In this document: in pieces, positions 50,479 to 60,867 of the stretch | How positions within the stretch are numbered: position 1 is the stretch's first letter | How the letters are laid out: the number at the start of each line of letters is the position of its first letter | Assembly (NCBI RefSeq): GCF_037782385.1 | Contig: NZ_JBBEXD010000010.1 | Location: 62,001-126,000 of the forward strand | Direction: 5' to 3' | From: Ascidiimonas meishanensis | GTDB taxonomy: Bacteria > Bacteroidota > Bacteroidia > Flavobacteriales > Flavobacteriaceae | DNA length: 64,000 nt | Made by a program: the position numbers and the translations under genes | The notes under the pieces: model-generated | Told to the model about the DNA's origin: nothing | The model's input: only the letters and a program-made list of their open reading frames with translations | Database searches by the model: none

Positions 50479-51309
50479 ATGATACGTTTACTAAGAATAG
50501 AATTCATCAAACTATGGAACAATAGAGCCAGTAAGTTTTTAATTATCTCTTATTTTGTGCTGCTTACTTCTGTAGCGCTCATAGCTGCCATTAAATTTGA
50601 TATTGGCCCTATTAAATTTCATTTAGCAGATCAAGGGATCTTTAACTTTCCTTACATCTGGCATTTTAACACCTATGTAGCAGCTATTTTTAAGCTGTTT
50701 CTGGCCATCGTTATTGTTTCTATGATGGCGAATGAATATAGCAACAAAACGCTTAAACAAAACCTTATTGATGGTTTGAGTAAAAAAGAGTTTGTAGCCT
50801 CTAAGTTCTTGACGGTTTTAAGTTTTGCAGCGCTCTCTACCGTATTTATTTTTGTAGTTTCCTTGATTCTGGGATTGATTTATTCAGATTTTACAGATGT
50901 ATCCATCATTTTCACTGATTTAGAATACCTGTTTGCATTTTTCTTAAAACTCACTGCCTTTTTTAGTTTTTGTCTTTTCTTAGGGATTCTGGTAAAAAGG
51001 TCTGCCTTTGCACTAGGTTTTTTAATCATCTGGCAAATTATAGAAGGGATTGCTTATGGCGTCATAAGATGGCAAAGCGATGGAGCGTTTGCCAATGGGG
51101 TGTCTCAATTCTTTCCTTTAAATGCTATGAGCAATTTGATTAAGGAACCTGGTAGCCGACTCTCGGCAGTAAGATCTGTAGCCAACCAAATGGGGGAAGA
51201 GTTTACTAAAAATTATGCAGTACAACTTGGAGATGTTCTAATAGTGTTGTTTTGGATTGCCTTTTTCATTTATATGTCCTATCTATTATTAAAAAGACGC
51301 GATTTGTAG
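50479..51309 (+). CDS. ABC transporter permease
   Basis: A 276-aa permease with six hydrophobic helices. RLLRIEFIKLWNNRASKFLI is the N-terminal ABC-2 permease signature, followed by a large external loop (FHLADQGIFNFPYIWHFNTY) before helix two. MMANEYSNKTLKQNLIDGLS is a coupling segment. It directly follows the ATPase gene and has no further subunit, so the exporter is probably a homodimer of each protein. The 3' end overlaps the start of a longer T9SS reading frame, but that gene's real start is downstream at 51336. Confidence 0.9.
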   Translation: MIRLLRIEFIKLWNNRASKFLIISYFVLLTSVALIAAIKFDIGPIKFHLADQGIFNFPYIWHFNTYVAAIFKLFLAIVIVSMMANEYSNKTLKQNLIDGLSKKEFVASKFLTVLSFAALSTVFIFVVSLILGLIYSDFTDVSIIFTDLEYLFAFFLKLTAFFSFCLFLGILVKRSAFALGFLIIWQIIEGIAYGVIRWQSDGAFANGVSQFFPLNAMSNLIKEPGSRLSAVRSVANQMGEEFTKNYAVQLGDVLIVLFWIAFFIYMSYLLLKRRDL

Positions 51310-51335
51310 TATATTTAGCTCTGCATTGGGGCAAA

Positions 51336-54086
51336 ATGAACTTACAGAGATTAATTTTTTTACTATGTGCCGTATTGGCTACCGGGGTGCTATCTGCCCA
51401 ACGGGAAGCTTCTAACTGGTATTTTGGGCGCAATGCCGGACTCCGGTTTAATGGGGATGGCACTGTTATCCCCTTGCTTGACGGTGAATTAAGTACCAAT
51501 GAAGGCTGTGCTTCTATCTCAGATAAATTTGGAAACCTTCTTTTCTATACAGACGGAATTACTATTTGGGATAGAACTAATGGAATCATGACCAATGGCA
51601 CAGGACTGTTAGGAGATCCCTCCAGCACACAGTCTGCCTTAATAGTGCCAAAACCAGATGATAATGATATCTATTATGTTTTTACGGTAAATGCATTAGG
51701 AGGCGATATTCACGATACTACCCTATTACAAGGACTCAATTATTATATTGTTGATATGAGTGTTGGAGCCAATGGTGCGGTAGTTGGCAGAGGTAATAAC
51801 AATCAACCCTTATTGAGACCCAACTCAGAAAAAATAACCGCAGTACGCTCTGCAGATTGTACTTCTATCTGGTTAATCACCCAGTTTCTGGATTCATTCT
51901 ATGCCTATGAAATTTCGGCTGCAGGGGTGAATACCACCCCCGTTATTTCAGTGACGCCTACCGTGGTGCCGCTAGGTGGTTATAGATACAATGCTATTGG
52001 GTATTTAAAAGCCTCCCCTGACGGTACTAAAATAGCCGTAGCACATAGTACTGTTTCAAACGTTACCAACCGCTCTGCTCCAGGAAAGTTATTACTATAT
52101 AATTTTGATACAGCTACCGGGCAAGTAAGTAATGAACAGGAACTCAATATAGATAACAGATCTCCTTATGGAATTGAATTTTCGCCTAGTAACGAAATTC
52201 TATATGTAACCACTGATTTATATGATGGTTTTGGTTCTTATGTTGACGGAAAACTTTTTCAATACGACCTGTTGAATGCAGATATTGATGCTTCCAGATT
52301 TCAATTGGGTGAATTTATCAATGGTGCCTTGCAATTAGGGCCCAATGGAAAAATATACGGTTCACAGTTTGGTAGTGGTGCCTTGAATGTGATTAACAAC
52401 CCTAACGAACGCGGGGCTGCTTGTAATTTTGTGGCTGGACAGCAGGCATTGGGAGGTAGATTTGCCTCATTTGGACTCCCCCCCTTTATTCAATCGCTCT
52501 TTAACGAGGTAGTAAATATTTTGGGTGATGCTGGTAACACAGGCAATACAGATCTGGTGATTTGTGAAAATGAATCTTATACTTTTAATACACCCGTAAT
52601 TCCGGGAGCAACCTATACTTGGACTTTTGAAGATACCACCAATAATACAACCATTTTACCTGGAAATAGCAATACCTATACCCTTGCAAATGCTACTGTA
52701 AACGATTCTGGTATCTATAAACTTGAAATTGATAGAAATGATGGTAGCTGCCCTATTGAAGGATTCGCATTTGTAACTGTCAATCCGCTTCCCCCTTCAA
52801 AAAACACCATTCTCACCCAATGTGATTTTGACGAAGCAAATCCATCAGATGGGATTACCCTTGTAAATCTGGAACAGGCAAGCGCAGAACTCATGAATAA
52901 TAACCTAGGAAATGGCATTACCTTCCATGAAAGTCCAGCAGACCTTCAAAATGGTGTTGCGATTGCCTCGCCTGAAAATTACCGAAATACCAATCCTTTT
53001 AACCAAACCATCTATGTAAAAATTACAGCTGCTACTGGATGCTTTTCCGTAGCAGAACTTATCTTAAATATTCAATCTACCATAGTTACAGATACCAATA
53101 TTCAAAAATATTATGCCTGCGATCTTACCGCAGAAGATACCCTCTTAGAGAGTTCTTTTGACCTTGAATTGATTCGCAGTAGCTATGCACCTTTAGAGGC
53201 TACTTTTTATACGAATAGAAATGACGCAGCCTTAGAATTAAATGCCCTAAGTGGCAACTTCTTAACTTCCAATACACAATTATTTGTTAGACTTGAAAGT
53301 GCAGGACAATGCCAGGGAATTGAATTGATAGAATTTGTAATAGATCCGCTTCCAGTGGTTAATTATCCTGATGAAGTATTTGTTTGCTTGAATGAACTTC
53401 CCGGGGTTTTAATAGCAGAACCGGGGTTTGAAAATTACAGATGGTATAAAATTGAAGGGAATACAGAATCAGAAGTATCAAATGTACAAACCGCAGCCGT
53501 TACAGAAACAGGTAGGTATAGACTACAACTCACCCGAAACTATACAGATGGCGGAATTGTAAGAAGCTGTTCAAACTCTAAATTTTTTGAGGTAATAGGC
53601 TCTGACGTTGCAACCATTAACCGTGTTGTTATTCGTGATTTCTCTGATAACAATAGCATAACTATAGAAGTTTCTGGAGAAGGTGATTATGAGTATGCGA
53701 TTAATGATATAAATGGCCCTTATCAAGATGCTAACGTATTTGATAATATAACTCCAGGGGCAGTCATAATTTACGTAAGAGATAAAAACAATTGCGGGAT
53801 AGCAGATACTGAAATATTTGTACTGGGCTATCCTAAGTTCTTCACTCCCAACGGTGATGGCTTTAATGATCTCTGGCAAATTGTAGGAGCTCGTTCTGGT
53901 TTCGATACTAACTCAAAATTATATATCTTTGATAGATACGGGAAACCCATTAAAGAAATGAGGTTAAATGATCGTGGATGGGATGGAACCTTTAATGGAA
54001 CCTTATTACCATCCGCTGACTATTGGTTCTGGGTTATCCTGGAAGATGGCAGACAATTCAAAGGTCATTTTACCTTAAAAAGGTAA
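51336..54086 (+). CDS. T9SS type B sorting protein (gliding-motility C-terminal domain)
   Basis: A secreted protein of 916 aa. The true start is ATG 51336 (MNLQRLIFLLCAVLATGVLS is the signal peptide). A first domain has WYFGRNAGLRFNGDG, NGTGLLGDPSSTQSALIVP and EKITAVRSADCTSIWLITQF, a beta-propeller-like repeat. Two Ig-like or PKD-type regions follow. The last 85 residues are the type B sorting domain: PKFFTPNGDGFNDLWQIVG, IFDRYGKPIKEM and WDGTFNGTLLPSADYWF, ending FTLKR. Proteins with it are exported by the type IX system and stay on the surface or are released. It is the first of three tandem sorting-domain genes. Confidence 0.92.
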   Translation: MNLQRLIFLLCAVLATGVLSAQREASNWYFGRNAGLRFNGDGTVIPLLDGELSTNEGCASISDKFGNLLFYTDGITIWDRTNGIMTNGTGLLGDPSSTQSALIVPKPDDNDIYYVFTVNALGGDIHDTTLLQGLNYYIVDMSVGANGAVVGRGNNNQPLLRPNSEKITAVRSADCTSIWLITQFLDSFYAYEISAAGVNTTPVISVTPTVVPLGGYRYNAIGYLKASPDGTKIAVAHSTVSNVTNRSAPGKLLLYNFDTATGQVSNEQELNIDNRSPYGIEFSPSNEILYVTTDLYDGFGSYVDGKLFQYDLLNADIDASRFQLGEFINGALQLGPNGKIYGSQFGSGALNVINNPNERGAACNFVAGQQALGGRFASFGLPPFIQSLFNEVVNILGDAGNTGNTDLVICENESYTFNTPVIPGATYTWTFEDTTNNTTILPGNSNTYTLANATVNDSGIYKLEIDRNDGSCPIEGFAFVTVNPLPPSKNTILTQCDFDEANPSDGITLVNLEQASAELMNNNLGNGITFHESPADLQNGVAIASPENYRNTNPFNQTIYVKITAATGCFSVAELILNIQSTIVTDTNIQKYYACDLTAEDTLLESSFDLELIRSSYAPLEATFYTNRNDAALELNALSGNFLTSNTQLFVRLESAGQCQGIELIEFVIDPLPVVNYPDEVFVCLNELPGVLIAEPGFENYRWYKIEGNTESEVSNVQTAAVTETGRYRLQLTRNYTDGGIVRSCSNSKFFEVIGSDVATINRVVIRDFSDNNSITIEVSGEGDYEYAINDINGPYQDANVFDNITPGAVIIYVRDKNNCGIADTEIFVLGYPKFFTPNGDGFNDLWQIVGARSGFDTNSKLYIFDRYGKPIKEMRLNDRGWDGTFNGTLLPSADYWFWVILEDGRQFKGHFTLKR

Positions 54087-54156
54087 TCCGTATCATAAAA
54101 ATGCCCCAGCATTATAGACTTTTCCTACTCTAGTAAAAAAATGAAAAAGATTAAAA

Positions 54157-56970
54157 ATGAAAAAAGCAATTTTTTGCATAGTGGCATTTTTTACCATTTT
54201 TCAGAGTTGGTCTCAAGGGGAAGCTGCTTATTGGTATTTTGGGAAAAACGCAGGTGTTTATTTTGATCCCGTTACCAAAGATGTTTCTGTATTAACTGAT
54301 GGGGTACTCAATACGTTTGAAGGATGCTCTACCATTTCTGATGAAAATGGAAACTTACAGTTTTACTCTGATGGAGTGACCGTTTGGGATAGAAACCACA
54401 ATATCATGCCCAATGGTACCGAATTGAAAGGAGATGAATCTAGTACGCAATCCGGATTAATTGTTCCACACCCTACACTTACCTCTATTTATTATTTGTT
54501 CACCGTTGATGAACCGCATAATGCCAATTTTTCCGTATCAGATATCATAGATGTTTCCGGAGATGGTGATGGCTTTAACAATGGATTAAACTATTCTGTA
54601 ATAGACATGAGTTTAAATGGTGGGTTAGGTGATATAATTCCTGGGCAAAAAAATATTCCACTCATCACATATAATCCTGGAGACCGATTTGAAAATGGGT
54701 ATAAATGTTCAGAAAAAATAACAGCCGTTGAAGGTGGTCAAGAGAATACTTTTTGGGTAATCACGCATTTTACAGAAAATTTTTATGCCTTTAAAATTGA
54801 TAGCAACGGTGTAAATGAAACTCCCGTCACAAGTTTTGCCGAACCCGAAGTACCCGTTTCAGGCTATAGAAGAAATGCACTGGGATATTTAAAAGCATCA
54901 CCTGATGGAACAAAAATAGCAGCCGCCTTTTTTAGTATTTCTGAAATTCCGGGTGCAGATGCCCCTGGAAATATTTCGCTTTTTGATTTTGACAATATCA
55001 CAGGAAGAGTAAATAACTCTACTGAATTGTATAACGGTGATGCACCTTATGGTATTGAGTTTTCTTTAGAAACACGTAAACTCTATGCCGTAGTTGGTCG
55101 TGGTAGTGGTGGCGGTGGAAATAGTTTCCTAATTCAATACGACTTAAGAAGGGCAGATGTTAAAAACTCTATGACTATTATTGATGAGTCTTCAGATTAT
55201 AATTATGGAGCCTTGCAATTAGGATTGGATGGTAAAATTTACCGTTCTCAAATTGATTTTTTACAGGTAGGAGCTGGTACCACTGGAAAATATCTTGGTG
55301 TAATTGAAAATCCAGAAGCTACCGCAGCAAATGTAATCTACAATCCGCAAGCTATTTACCTAGATGTTAATAATGATGGTAGTAATGAAGTAAGGCTCGG
55401 ACTTCCTCCCTTTATTCAATCCTTTTTTCTCAATAAAATTGATATCATCAGAAATGGGATTAGTGACACCTTTTTAGAGTTATGTACAGGAGATACTTAT
55501 ACCTTAGTGGCAGATGATATTCCCGGAGCCACTTACCTCTGGGAAAAAGATGAAGTTCCGCTAGCTGAAACTGGAAATACACTTACCATCACAAATGCTT
55601 CTGCCGCAGCTATTGGTTTTTATACGGTTCGCGTAGAACCTAATAATGGAGACCCTGTATTGGAGGGTACTGCAGATGTTGATGTGATTCCGCTTCCAGT
55701 GGTTCAAAACACCTCTTTAACCCAATGTGATTTTGATGGTGATGGTTCTACTATTTTCAATCTGGAGCAGTCTATAGGTCAAATTGTTACAGATATAGAT
55801 CTCATCAATACTTTTGAGTATACATTTCATGAAAATCTTAATGATGCGCAGAATGAACTCAATGCGGTAAATAGTGAATCTTACTCAAATATTGCGAACC
55901 CACAAATAGTATATGTTCGTGTAGAAAATAAACAAAAGGGATGTTTTTCTGTAGCAGAGCTAGAACTTAGCACTAGTTTCACTCCACCTCTAACTGTAAA
56001 TATTTCTGCATGTGCTGATGGCGGAGTAGAAGGATTTGCACTGTTTGACCTCAATCAGGCTTCAGCAGCATTAACATTAGGCCCCGGAATAACGCTTACG
56101 TATTACTTAACAGAAAATGAAGCGCTAAATGAAACCAATGCATTAGATACCAATTTTGAAAATACGCTTCCCTTTAACCAGACTATTTATGCTAGGGCAG
56201 AAAACAACAATCAATGTGCAGGAATCAATGTGGTAAATCTACAAGTAAATGAATTACCAGATATACAACAAGAGCAAGATGTTTTTATCTGTGAAAATTC
56301 TGCTGCAACCTATACCATTTCTGCAGGAATCCCTATTAGTGAAACTGGAGATTACACCTATGAATGGCAAACGAATGAAAGGCAAAATACACCTGCAATT
56401 GAAATCACCGATGCTGGTTCTTACCGGGTAATTGTGACCAATAGCGGTGGTTGTTCTGTGGAAAGAACAATAAGAGTAAACAGTTCTAATATTGCAGTTA
56501 TTGACGATATAAAAATTCGGGATCTAAGACAAAATAATAATATTACAATCCTAGTTACCGGCTCTGGAAATTATGAATATGCTTTAGAAAATAGTAACGG
56601 GCCATATCAGGACAGTAATAAATTTAGTAATCTTCCTCCGGGATTTGTAACCGTTTACGTAAGAGATAAAAATGGATGTGGTATTACCCAGCAAGGTATT
56701 TCCATTTTAGGCTATCCTAATTTTTTTACACCAAATGGAGATGGAATTAACGATACGTGGCAATTAATTGGCGGTGATCAGTTGAGAAGTCTTAATACTT
56801 TTGTTTATATTTATGACAGATATGGAAAACTCATCACTCAACTAAATGCTGCTGGGAGTGGATGGGATGGTCTCTTCAATGGTAGACAGCTTCCGTCAAG
56901 TGATTATTGGTTTAGAATAGTCCTTGAAGACGGCAGGCAATTCAATGGTCATTTTGCATTGAAACGCTAG
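54157..56970 (+). CDS. T9SS type B sorting protein, close paralogue
   Basis: A 937-aa secreted protein with signal peptide MKKAIFCIVAFFTIFQSWS. The N-terminal propeller-like domain parallels the preceding gene almost block for block: WYFGKNAGVYFDP, STQSGLIVPHPT and CSEKITAVEGGQ. Ig/PKD-like segments follow (LPVVQNTSLTQCDFDGDG, TYEWQTNERQNTPAIEI). The sorting domain has PNFFTPNGDGINDTWQLIGG, YDRYGKLITQL and GWDGLFNGRQLPSSDYWF, ending FALKR. It follows the first gene by 70 bp. The likely role is cell-surface adhesion or polymer contact, inferred from the domain mix. Confidence 0.92.
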   Translation: MKKAIFCIVAFFTIFQSWSQGEAAYWYFGKNAGVYFDPVTKDVSVLTDGVLNTFEGCSTISDENGNLQFYSDGVTVWDRNHNIMPNGTELKGDESSTQSGLIVPHPTLTSIYYLFTVDEPHNANFSVSDIIDVSGDGDGFNNGLNYSVIDMSLNGGLGDIIPGQKNIPLITYNPGDRFENGYKCSEKITAVEGGQENTFWVITHFTENFYAFKIDSNGVNETPVTSFAEPEVPVSGYRRNALGYLKASPDGTKIAAAFFSISEIPGADAPGNISLFDFDNITGRVNNSTELYNGDAPYGIEFSLETRKLYAVVGRGSGGGGNSFLIQYDLRRADVKNSMTIIDESSDYNYGALQLGLDGKIYRSQIDFLQVGAGTTGKYLGVIENPEATAANVIYNPQAIYLDVNNDGSNEVRLGLPPFIQSFFLNKIDIIRNGISDTFLELCTGDTYTLVADDIPGATYLWEKDEVPLAETGNTLTITNASAAAIGFYTVRVEPNNGDPVLEGTADVDVIPLPVVQNTSLTQCDFDGDGSTIFNLEQSIGQIVTDIDLINTFEYTFHENLNDAQNELNAVNSESYSNIANPQIVYVRVENKQKGCFSVAELELSTSFTPPLTVNISACADGGVEGFALFDLNQASAALTLGPGITLTYYLTENEALNETNALDTNFENTLPFNQTIYARAENNNQCAGINVVNLQVNELPDIQQEQDVFICENSAATYTISAGIPISETGDYTYEWQTNERQNTPAIEITDAGSYRVIVTNSGGCSVERTIRVNSSNIAVIDDIKIRDLRQNNNITILVTGSGNYEYALENSNGPYQDSNKFSNLPPGFVTVYVRDKNGCGITQQGISILGYPNFFTPNGDGINDTWQLIGGDQLRSLNTFVYIYDRYGKLITQLNAAGSGWDGLFNGRQLPSSDYWFRIVLEDGRQFNGHFALKR

Positions 56971-57007
56971 GTATCTAAAAAATTAATTATAAATTTTAAA
57001 TTTTAAA

Positions 57008-58768
57008 ATGTTTTCAAACGCAAGAAAACTCGCTGTTATAACATGGAGCCTGTTCCTAATATTCGTATCTATTGGAACGTATTCCACTGCCCAGAGCTGT
57101 ACCTCCGTATTAAGTCCGGCTAATGGCGCTGTAAATGTACCTTTAGACGCTACAATTACCTGGACACCCGTTGCAGGTGTTACAGGATATATTATTTCTT
57201 TAGGCACTACTCCAGGAGGATCAGACATTGTGAGTAACCGATCTGTAGGACTTTCTACCTCCTTCCTACCTCCTCTAGGGTTACCAAATAACACTACTAT
57301 CTACGTAAGTATATCACTGTTTTTTTTTAATAATGAAAATATTCCATGTCCTGTATCCAGTTTTACAACCGAAAATATTACAACACCTCCCCTCTGTACA
57401 GATTTAACAAGTCCGTTGGCTGGTGCTGTAAATGTCGCCATTAATGCAAATCTGCAATGGAATGTATCTATTGGAACTGAAGGCTATTTACTAACTATTG
57501 GAACCACCCCGGGAGGAAATGAAATACTTCCTACCACAGACGTTGGGAATATATTAAGCTACAATCCTTTACTAGATTTCCCGGCGAGTACAATCATATA
57601 TGTGACCGTGATTCCCTATAATTCTAATGGAAGCGCCATAAATTGTAATTCACAATCTTTTACTACAGGGTCTCTTGGGCAAGCGCCTGAATGTACAAAC
57701 CTTATATCGCCATTAGATGGTTCGATTGATGTTCCGCTCACGCCAGAACTTAGGTGGAGTCCCGTTACCAACGCTACGGGCTATATTATTAATATGGGAA
57801 GCACTCCTGGTGGGAAAGATATTCTTAATAATTTTGATGCAGGTAACACTACGTCTACAGTAGTCGTAAATTTTCTGTTTAACGTTACCATTTTTGTAAC
57901 CATTACTCCCTATAATGACGCAGGTTTAGCTACAGGTTGCGACGAAGAAAGTTTTTCAACTAGTGCGGGTTGCGGTCCTTATTTTGATCCTAACACAGGG
58001 CTCATTGTAGATCTTAACCCTGTGATTACAGATCCAGATACCATAGGCCTTTGTTCTGAAGCAATTCCTTTTAACTATGTGGCAGATACCAATGCAGATG
58101 GATATGTTTGGTATGGTTTTGACCCTAATGGCGATGAAGTTGAACTTACCACAACGCGTTCTATAGATTTTGAAATTGAAGGAACTTATAGACTGGTAGC
58201 CTATACCATAATAGATGTTAGTGGTGAAGAATACAGATGTGAAAATTCAAAACTAATTGAAGTAATTACCACAGAGGGTCCCAGATTTGAAAATATTAGA
58301 ATTGAACCCATTGGCGACTTAACAAGAATCATCATAGAAACCAGTGGTAGTGGTGACTATGAATATGCTATTAACAATCCAAACGGACCTTATCAAGATG
58401 CAAATTTTTTTGATCTTGCTGATGTTGGAAATATTACGGTATATGCCAGAGAAAAAAGTGGTTGCGGTCTTATCTCTAGACAACTTTTTTTTAATCCCGT
58501 TTCCATTCTCTTTCCAAAATTCTTTACACCAAATAGTGATACTATTAATGATTTTTGGAATATCCTAGAAGATCGTGTGAATGATATTCCCGTAACTGGT
58601 TTGCAAATATTTGATAGATATGGGAAGCTATTAACCCGTATTCGTCCTCAGGAATCTGGTTGGGATGGCACCTTTAATGGGAGACCTATGCCCGCCTCTG
58701 ATTATTGGTTTGCCGCCATTCTAGAAAATGGAGAGATTCTTAAGGGGCATTTTGCGCTTAAAAGATGA
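57008..58768 (+). CDS. T9SS type B sorting protein with three Ig/fibronectin-like repeats
   Basis: A 586-aa secreted protein. The signal peptide ends YSTAQS. Three repeats of about 100 residues follow, each with a Cys at the start, then L-x-S-P and GYI[IL]-x-x-G[TS]TPGG: CTSVLSPANGAVNVPLD, CTDLTSPLAGAVNVAIN and CTNLISPLDGSIDVPLT. The C-terminal region from SGSGDYEYAINNPNGPYQDA onward, including the sorting domain (PKFFTPNSDTINDFWNI and SGWDGTFNGRPMPASDYWF), matches the preceding two proteins, while the front part differs. So sorting domains are shared and the adhesive front was swapped. It follows 37 bp behind them. Confidence 0.92.
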   Translation: MFSNARKLAVITWSLFLIFVSIGTYSTAQSCTSVLSPANGAVNVPLDATITWTPVAGVTGYIISLGTTPGGSDIVSNRSVGLSTSFLPPLGLPNNTTIYVSISLFFFNNENIPCPVSSFTTENITTPPLCTDLTSPLAGAVNVAINANLQWNVSIGTEGYLLTIGTTPGGNEILPTTDVGNILSYNPLLDFPASTIIYVTVIPYNSNGSAINCNSQSFTTGSLGQAPECTNLISPLDGSIDVPLTPELRWSPVTNATGYIINMGSTPGGKDILNNFDAGNTTSTVVVNFLFNVTIFVTITPYNDAGLATGCDEESFSTSAGCGPYFDPNTGLIVDLNPVITDPDTIGLCSEAIPFNYVADTNADGYVWYGFDPNGDEVELTTTRSIDFEIEGTYRLVAYTIIDVSGEEYRCENSKLIEVITTEGPRFENIRIEPIGDLTRIIIETSGSGDYEYAINNPNGPYQDANFFDLADVGNITVYAREKSGCGLISRQLFFNPVSILFPKFFTPNSDTINDFWNILEDRVNDIPVTGLQIFDRYGKLLTRIRPQESGWDGTFNGRPMPASDYWFAAILENGEILKGHFALKR

Positions 58769-58837
58769 AAACTTTACCTTGACATAATACCTTTTAATTT
58801 TATAAATTTCTAAACACTTTTCTAAGCCTTTGTTTGT

Positions 58838-58845
58838 TAATTTTG
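58838..58845 (+). promoter_or_regulatory. -7 promoter box 4 nt before the uvrB start
   Basis: TAATTTTG matches TAnnTTTG and ends 4 nt before the ATG at 58850. A transcript starting at the usual distance would begin at or near the start codon, i.e. leaderless. Confidence 0.55.
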
Positions 58846-58849
58846 CAGA

Positions 58850-60844
58850 ATGAAATTTAAAATCGAATCTGAGTTTAAACCTACTGGGGATCAACCTGAG
58901 GCTATTAAACAATTATCGAAAGGAATTAATGAATTTGAGCGTTACCAAACACTTTTGGGAGTTACTGGATCTGGAAAAACCTTTACGGTTGCTAATGTGG
59001 TAGAAGAGGTTCAACGTCCTACTTTGGTATTGGCACATAACAAAACACTTGCAGCTCAATTATATTCTGAGTTCAAACAGTTTTTCCCAGAAAATGCTAT
59101 TGAATATTTTGTTTCTTATTACGATTATTATCAACCTGAAGCATACTTACCCGTAACAGGAACGTATATAGAAAAAGATCTGTCTATAAATGAAGAAATT
59201 GAAAAGCTTCGCCTGAGTACCACCTCATCCTTACTTTCTGGGAGAAGAGATGTATTGGTAGTAGCCTCTGTTTCTTGTTTATATGGTATTGGAAACCCTA
59301 CGGAGTTTAAAAAGAATGTGATCACTATTGAAAAAGACCAAATCTTATCACGTACGCAGTTTATGCATAAATTAGTACAAAGTCTTTACTCCAGAACTAC
59401 TGCGGATTTTGTAAATGGAAATTTTAGAGTGAAGGGTGATGTAATAGATGTGTATCCGGGTTATGCTGATGAAGCTTATAGAATTCACTTTTTTGGAGAT
59501 GAAATAGAAGAAATAGAAGCTTTTGATCCGCAATCCAAAGAAGTATTGGAGCGTCATGAAAAGCTTAATATCTATCCAGCGAATATCTTTGTGACTTCGC
59601 CAGATATTTTACAAAATGCCATTTGGCAGATTCAACAAGATCTGGTAAAACAAACAGATTATTTTAAAGAAATTGGAAAACCTCTGGAAGCTAAAAGATT
59701 GGAAGAACGCACTAATTTTGATCTTGAAATGATTAAAGAATTGGGGTATTGTTCTGGTATTGAAAACTATTCGCGATACCTAGATGGCAGAGATCCCGGT
59801 ACACGACCCTTTTGTTTACTAGATTATTTTCCGGAAGACTATTTAATGATTATTGACGAAAGTCATGTAACTATACCGCAAGTACATGCCATGTATGGAG
59901 GTGACCGGAGCAGAAAGGAGAATTTGGTAGAATACGGATTCCGATTACCTGCTGCTATGGATAACAGACCGCTAAAATTTGAAGAGTTTGAAGCTTTACA
60001 ACATCAGGTAATTTATGTAAGTGCTACGCCTGCAGATTATGAATTACAACTAAGCGGAGGCGTTTATGTGGAACAGGTGATTCGTCCAACAGGGCTTTTG
60101 GATCCCATAATTGAGGTAAAACCAAGTAAAAATCAAATAGATGATCTGGTAGAAGAAATTCATCAACGGGTAGAGAAAGATGAAAGAGTACTGGTTACTA
60201 CCCTTACTAAAAGAATGGCGGAAGAACTCACCAAGTACCTTTCCAGAATTTCTATCCGATGTCGCTATATTCATAGTGATGTAGATACTTTAGAAAGAGT
60301 AGAAATCATGCAAGACCTGCGTAAAGGAATTTTTGATGTGCTTATTGGTGTAAATTTATTAAGAGAAGGTCTAGACTTGCCAGAAGTATCTTTAGTTGCT
60401 ATTTTGGATGCTGACAAGGAAGGTTTTCTAAGAAGTAACAGATCGCTTACTCAGACCGTGGGAAGAGCTGCTCGTCATTTAAATGGTCGCGCAATTATGT
60501 ATGCAGATAAGATTACGAATAGCATGCAAAAAACTATTGATGAAACTAATTATCGCCGAGAGAAACAAATAAAATGGAACAAAGATCATAACCTTGTGCC
60601 CAAAGCCTTAAAAAAAGCATTAGACAGTGCTTTTGAAGGTGGAGGAAACAACTATATCAATCCATATGAAAAGAAAATGCCGAAGGCCGCAGAACCAGAA
60701 GTAGCCTACATGACCAAGGAGCAGCTTGAAAAGCTAATAAGAAACAAAAGAAAGGCTATGGAAAAAGCGGCTAAAGAACTAGATTTTATGGAAGCAGCCA
60801 AATTACGAGATGAAATCAAGGAACTCCAAGGGAAAAACGTGTAA
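58850..60844 (+). CDS. uvrB: Excinuclease ABC subunit B
   Basis: UvrB is the damage-verifying helicase-like subunit of nucleotide excision repair. The 664-aa length is standard. Walker A is GVTGSGKT (37-44), the beta-hairpin region has YYDYYQPEAYLPVTGTYIEK, the helicase motif II-like IIDESHVTIPQVH follows, and motif V/VI are DVLIGVNLLREGLDLPEVSL and QTVGRAARHLNG. The C-terminal UVR domain (LDFMEAAKLRDEIKELQ) contacts UvrA or UvrC. It stands alone on the plus strand, separated from the T9SS genes by 81 bp. Confidence 0.98.
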   Translation: MKFKIESEFKPTGDQPEAIKQLSKGINEFERYQTLLGVTGSGKTFTVANVVEEVQRPTLVLAHNKTLAAQLYSEFKQFFPENAIEYFVSYYDYYQPEAYLPVTGTYIEKDLSINEEIEKLRLSTTSSLLSGRRDVLVVASVSCLYGIGNPTEFKKNVITIEKDQILSRTQFMHKLVQSLYSRTTADFVNGNFRVKGDVIDVYPGYADEAYRIHFFGDEIEEIEAFDPQSKEVLERHEKLNIYPANIFVTSPDILQNAIWQIQQDLVKQTDYFKEIGKPLEAKRLEERTNFDLEMIKELGYCSGIENYSRYLDGRDPGTRPFCLLDYFPEDYLMIIDESHVTIPQVHAMYGGDRSRKENLVEYGFRLPAAMDNRPLKFEEFEALQHQVIYVSATPADYELQLSGGVYVEQVIRPTGLLDPIIEVKPSKNQIDDLVEEIHQRVEKDERVLVTTLTKRMAEELTKYLSRISIRCRYIHSDVDTLERVEIMQDLRKGIFDVLIGVNLLREGLDLPEVSLVAILDADKEGFLRSNRSLTQTVGRAARHLNGRAIMYADKITNSMQKTIDETNYRREKQIKWNKDHNLVPKALKKALDSAFEGGGNNYINPYEKKMPKAAEPEVAYMTKEQLEKLIRNKRKAMEKAAKELDFMEAAKLRDEIKELQGKNV

Positions 60845-60867
60845 CTTACCTGAAAAGAAATAAAACA

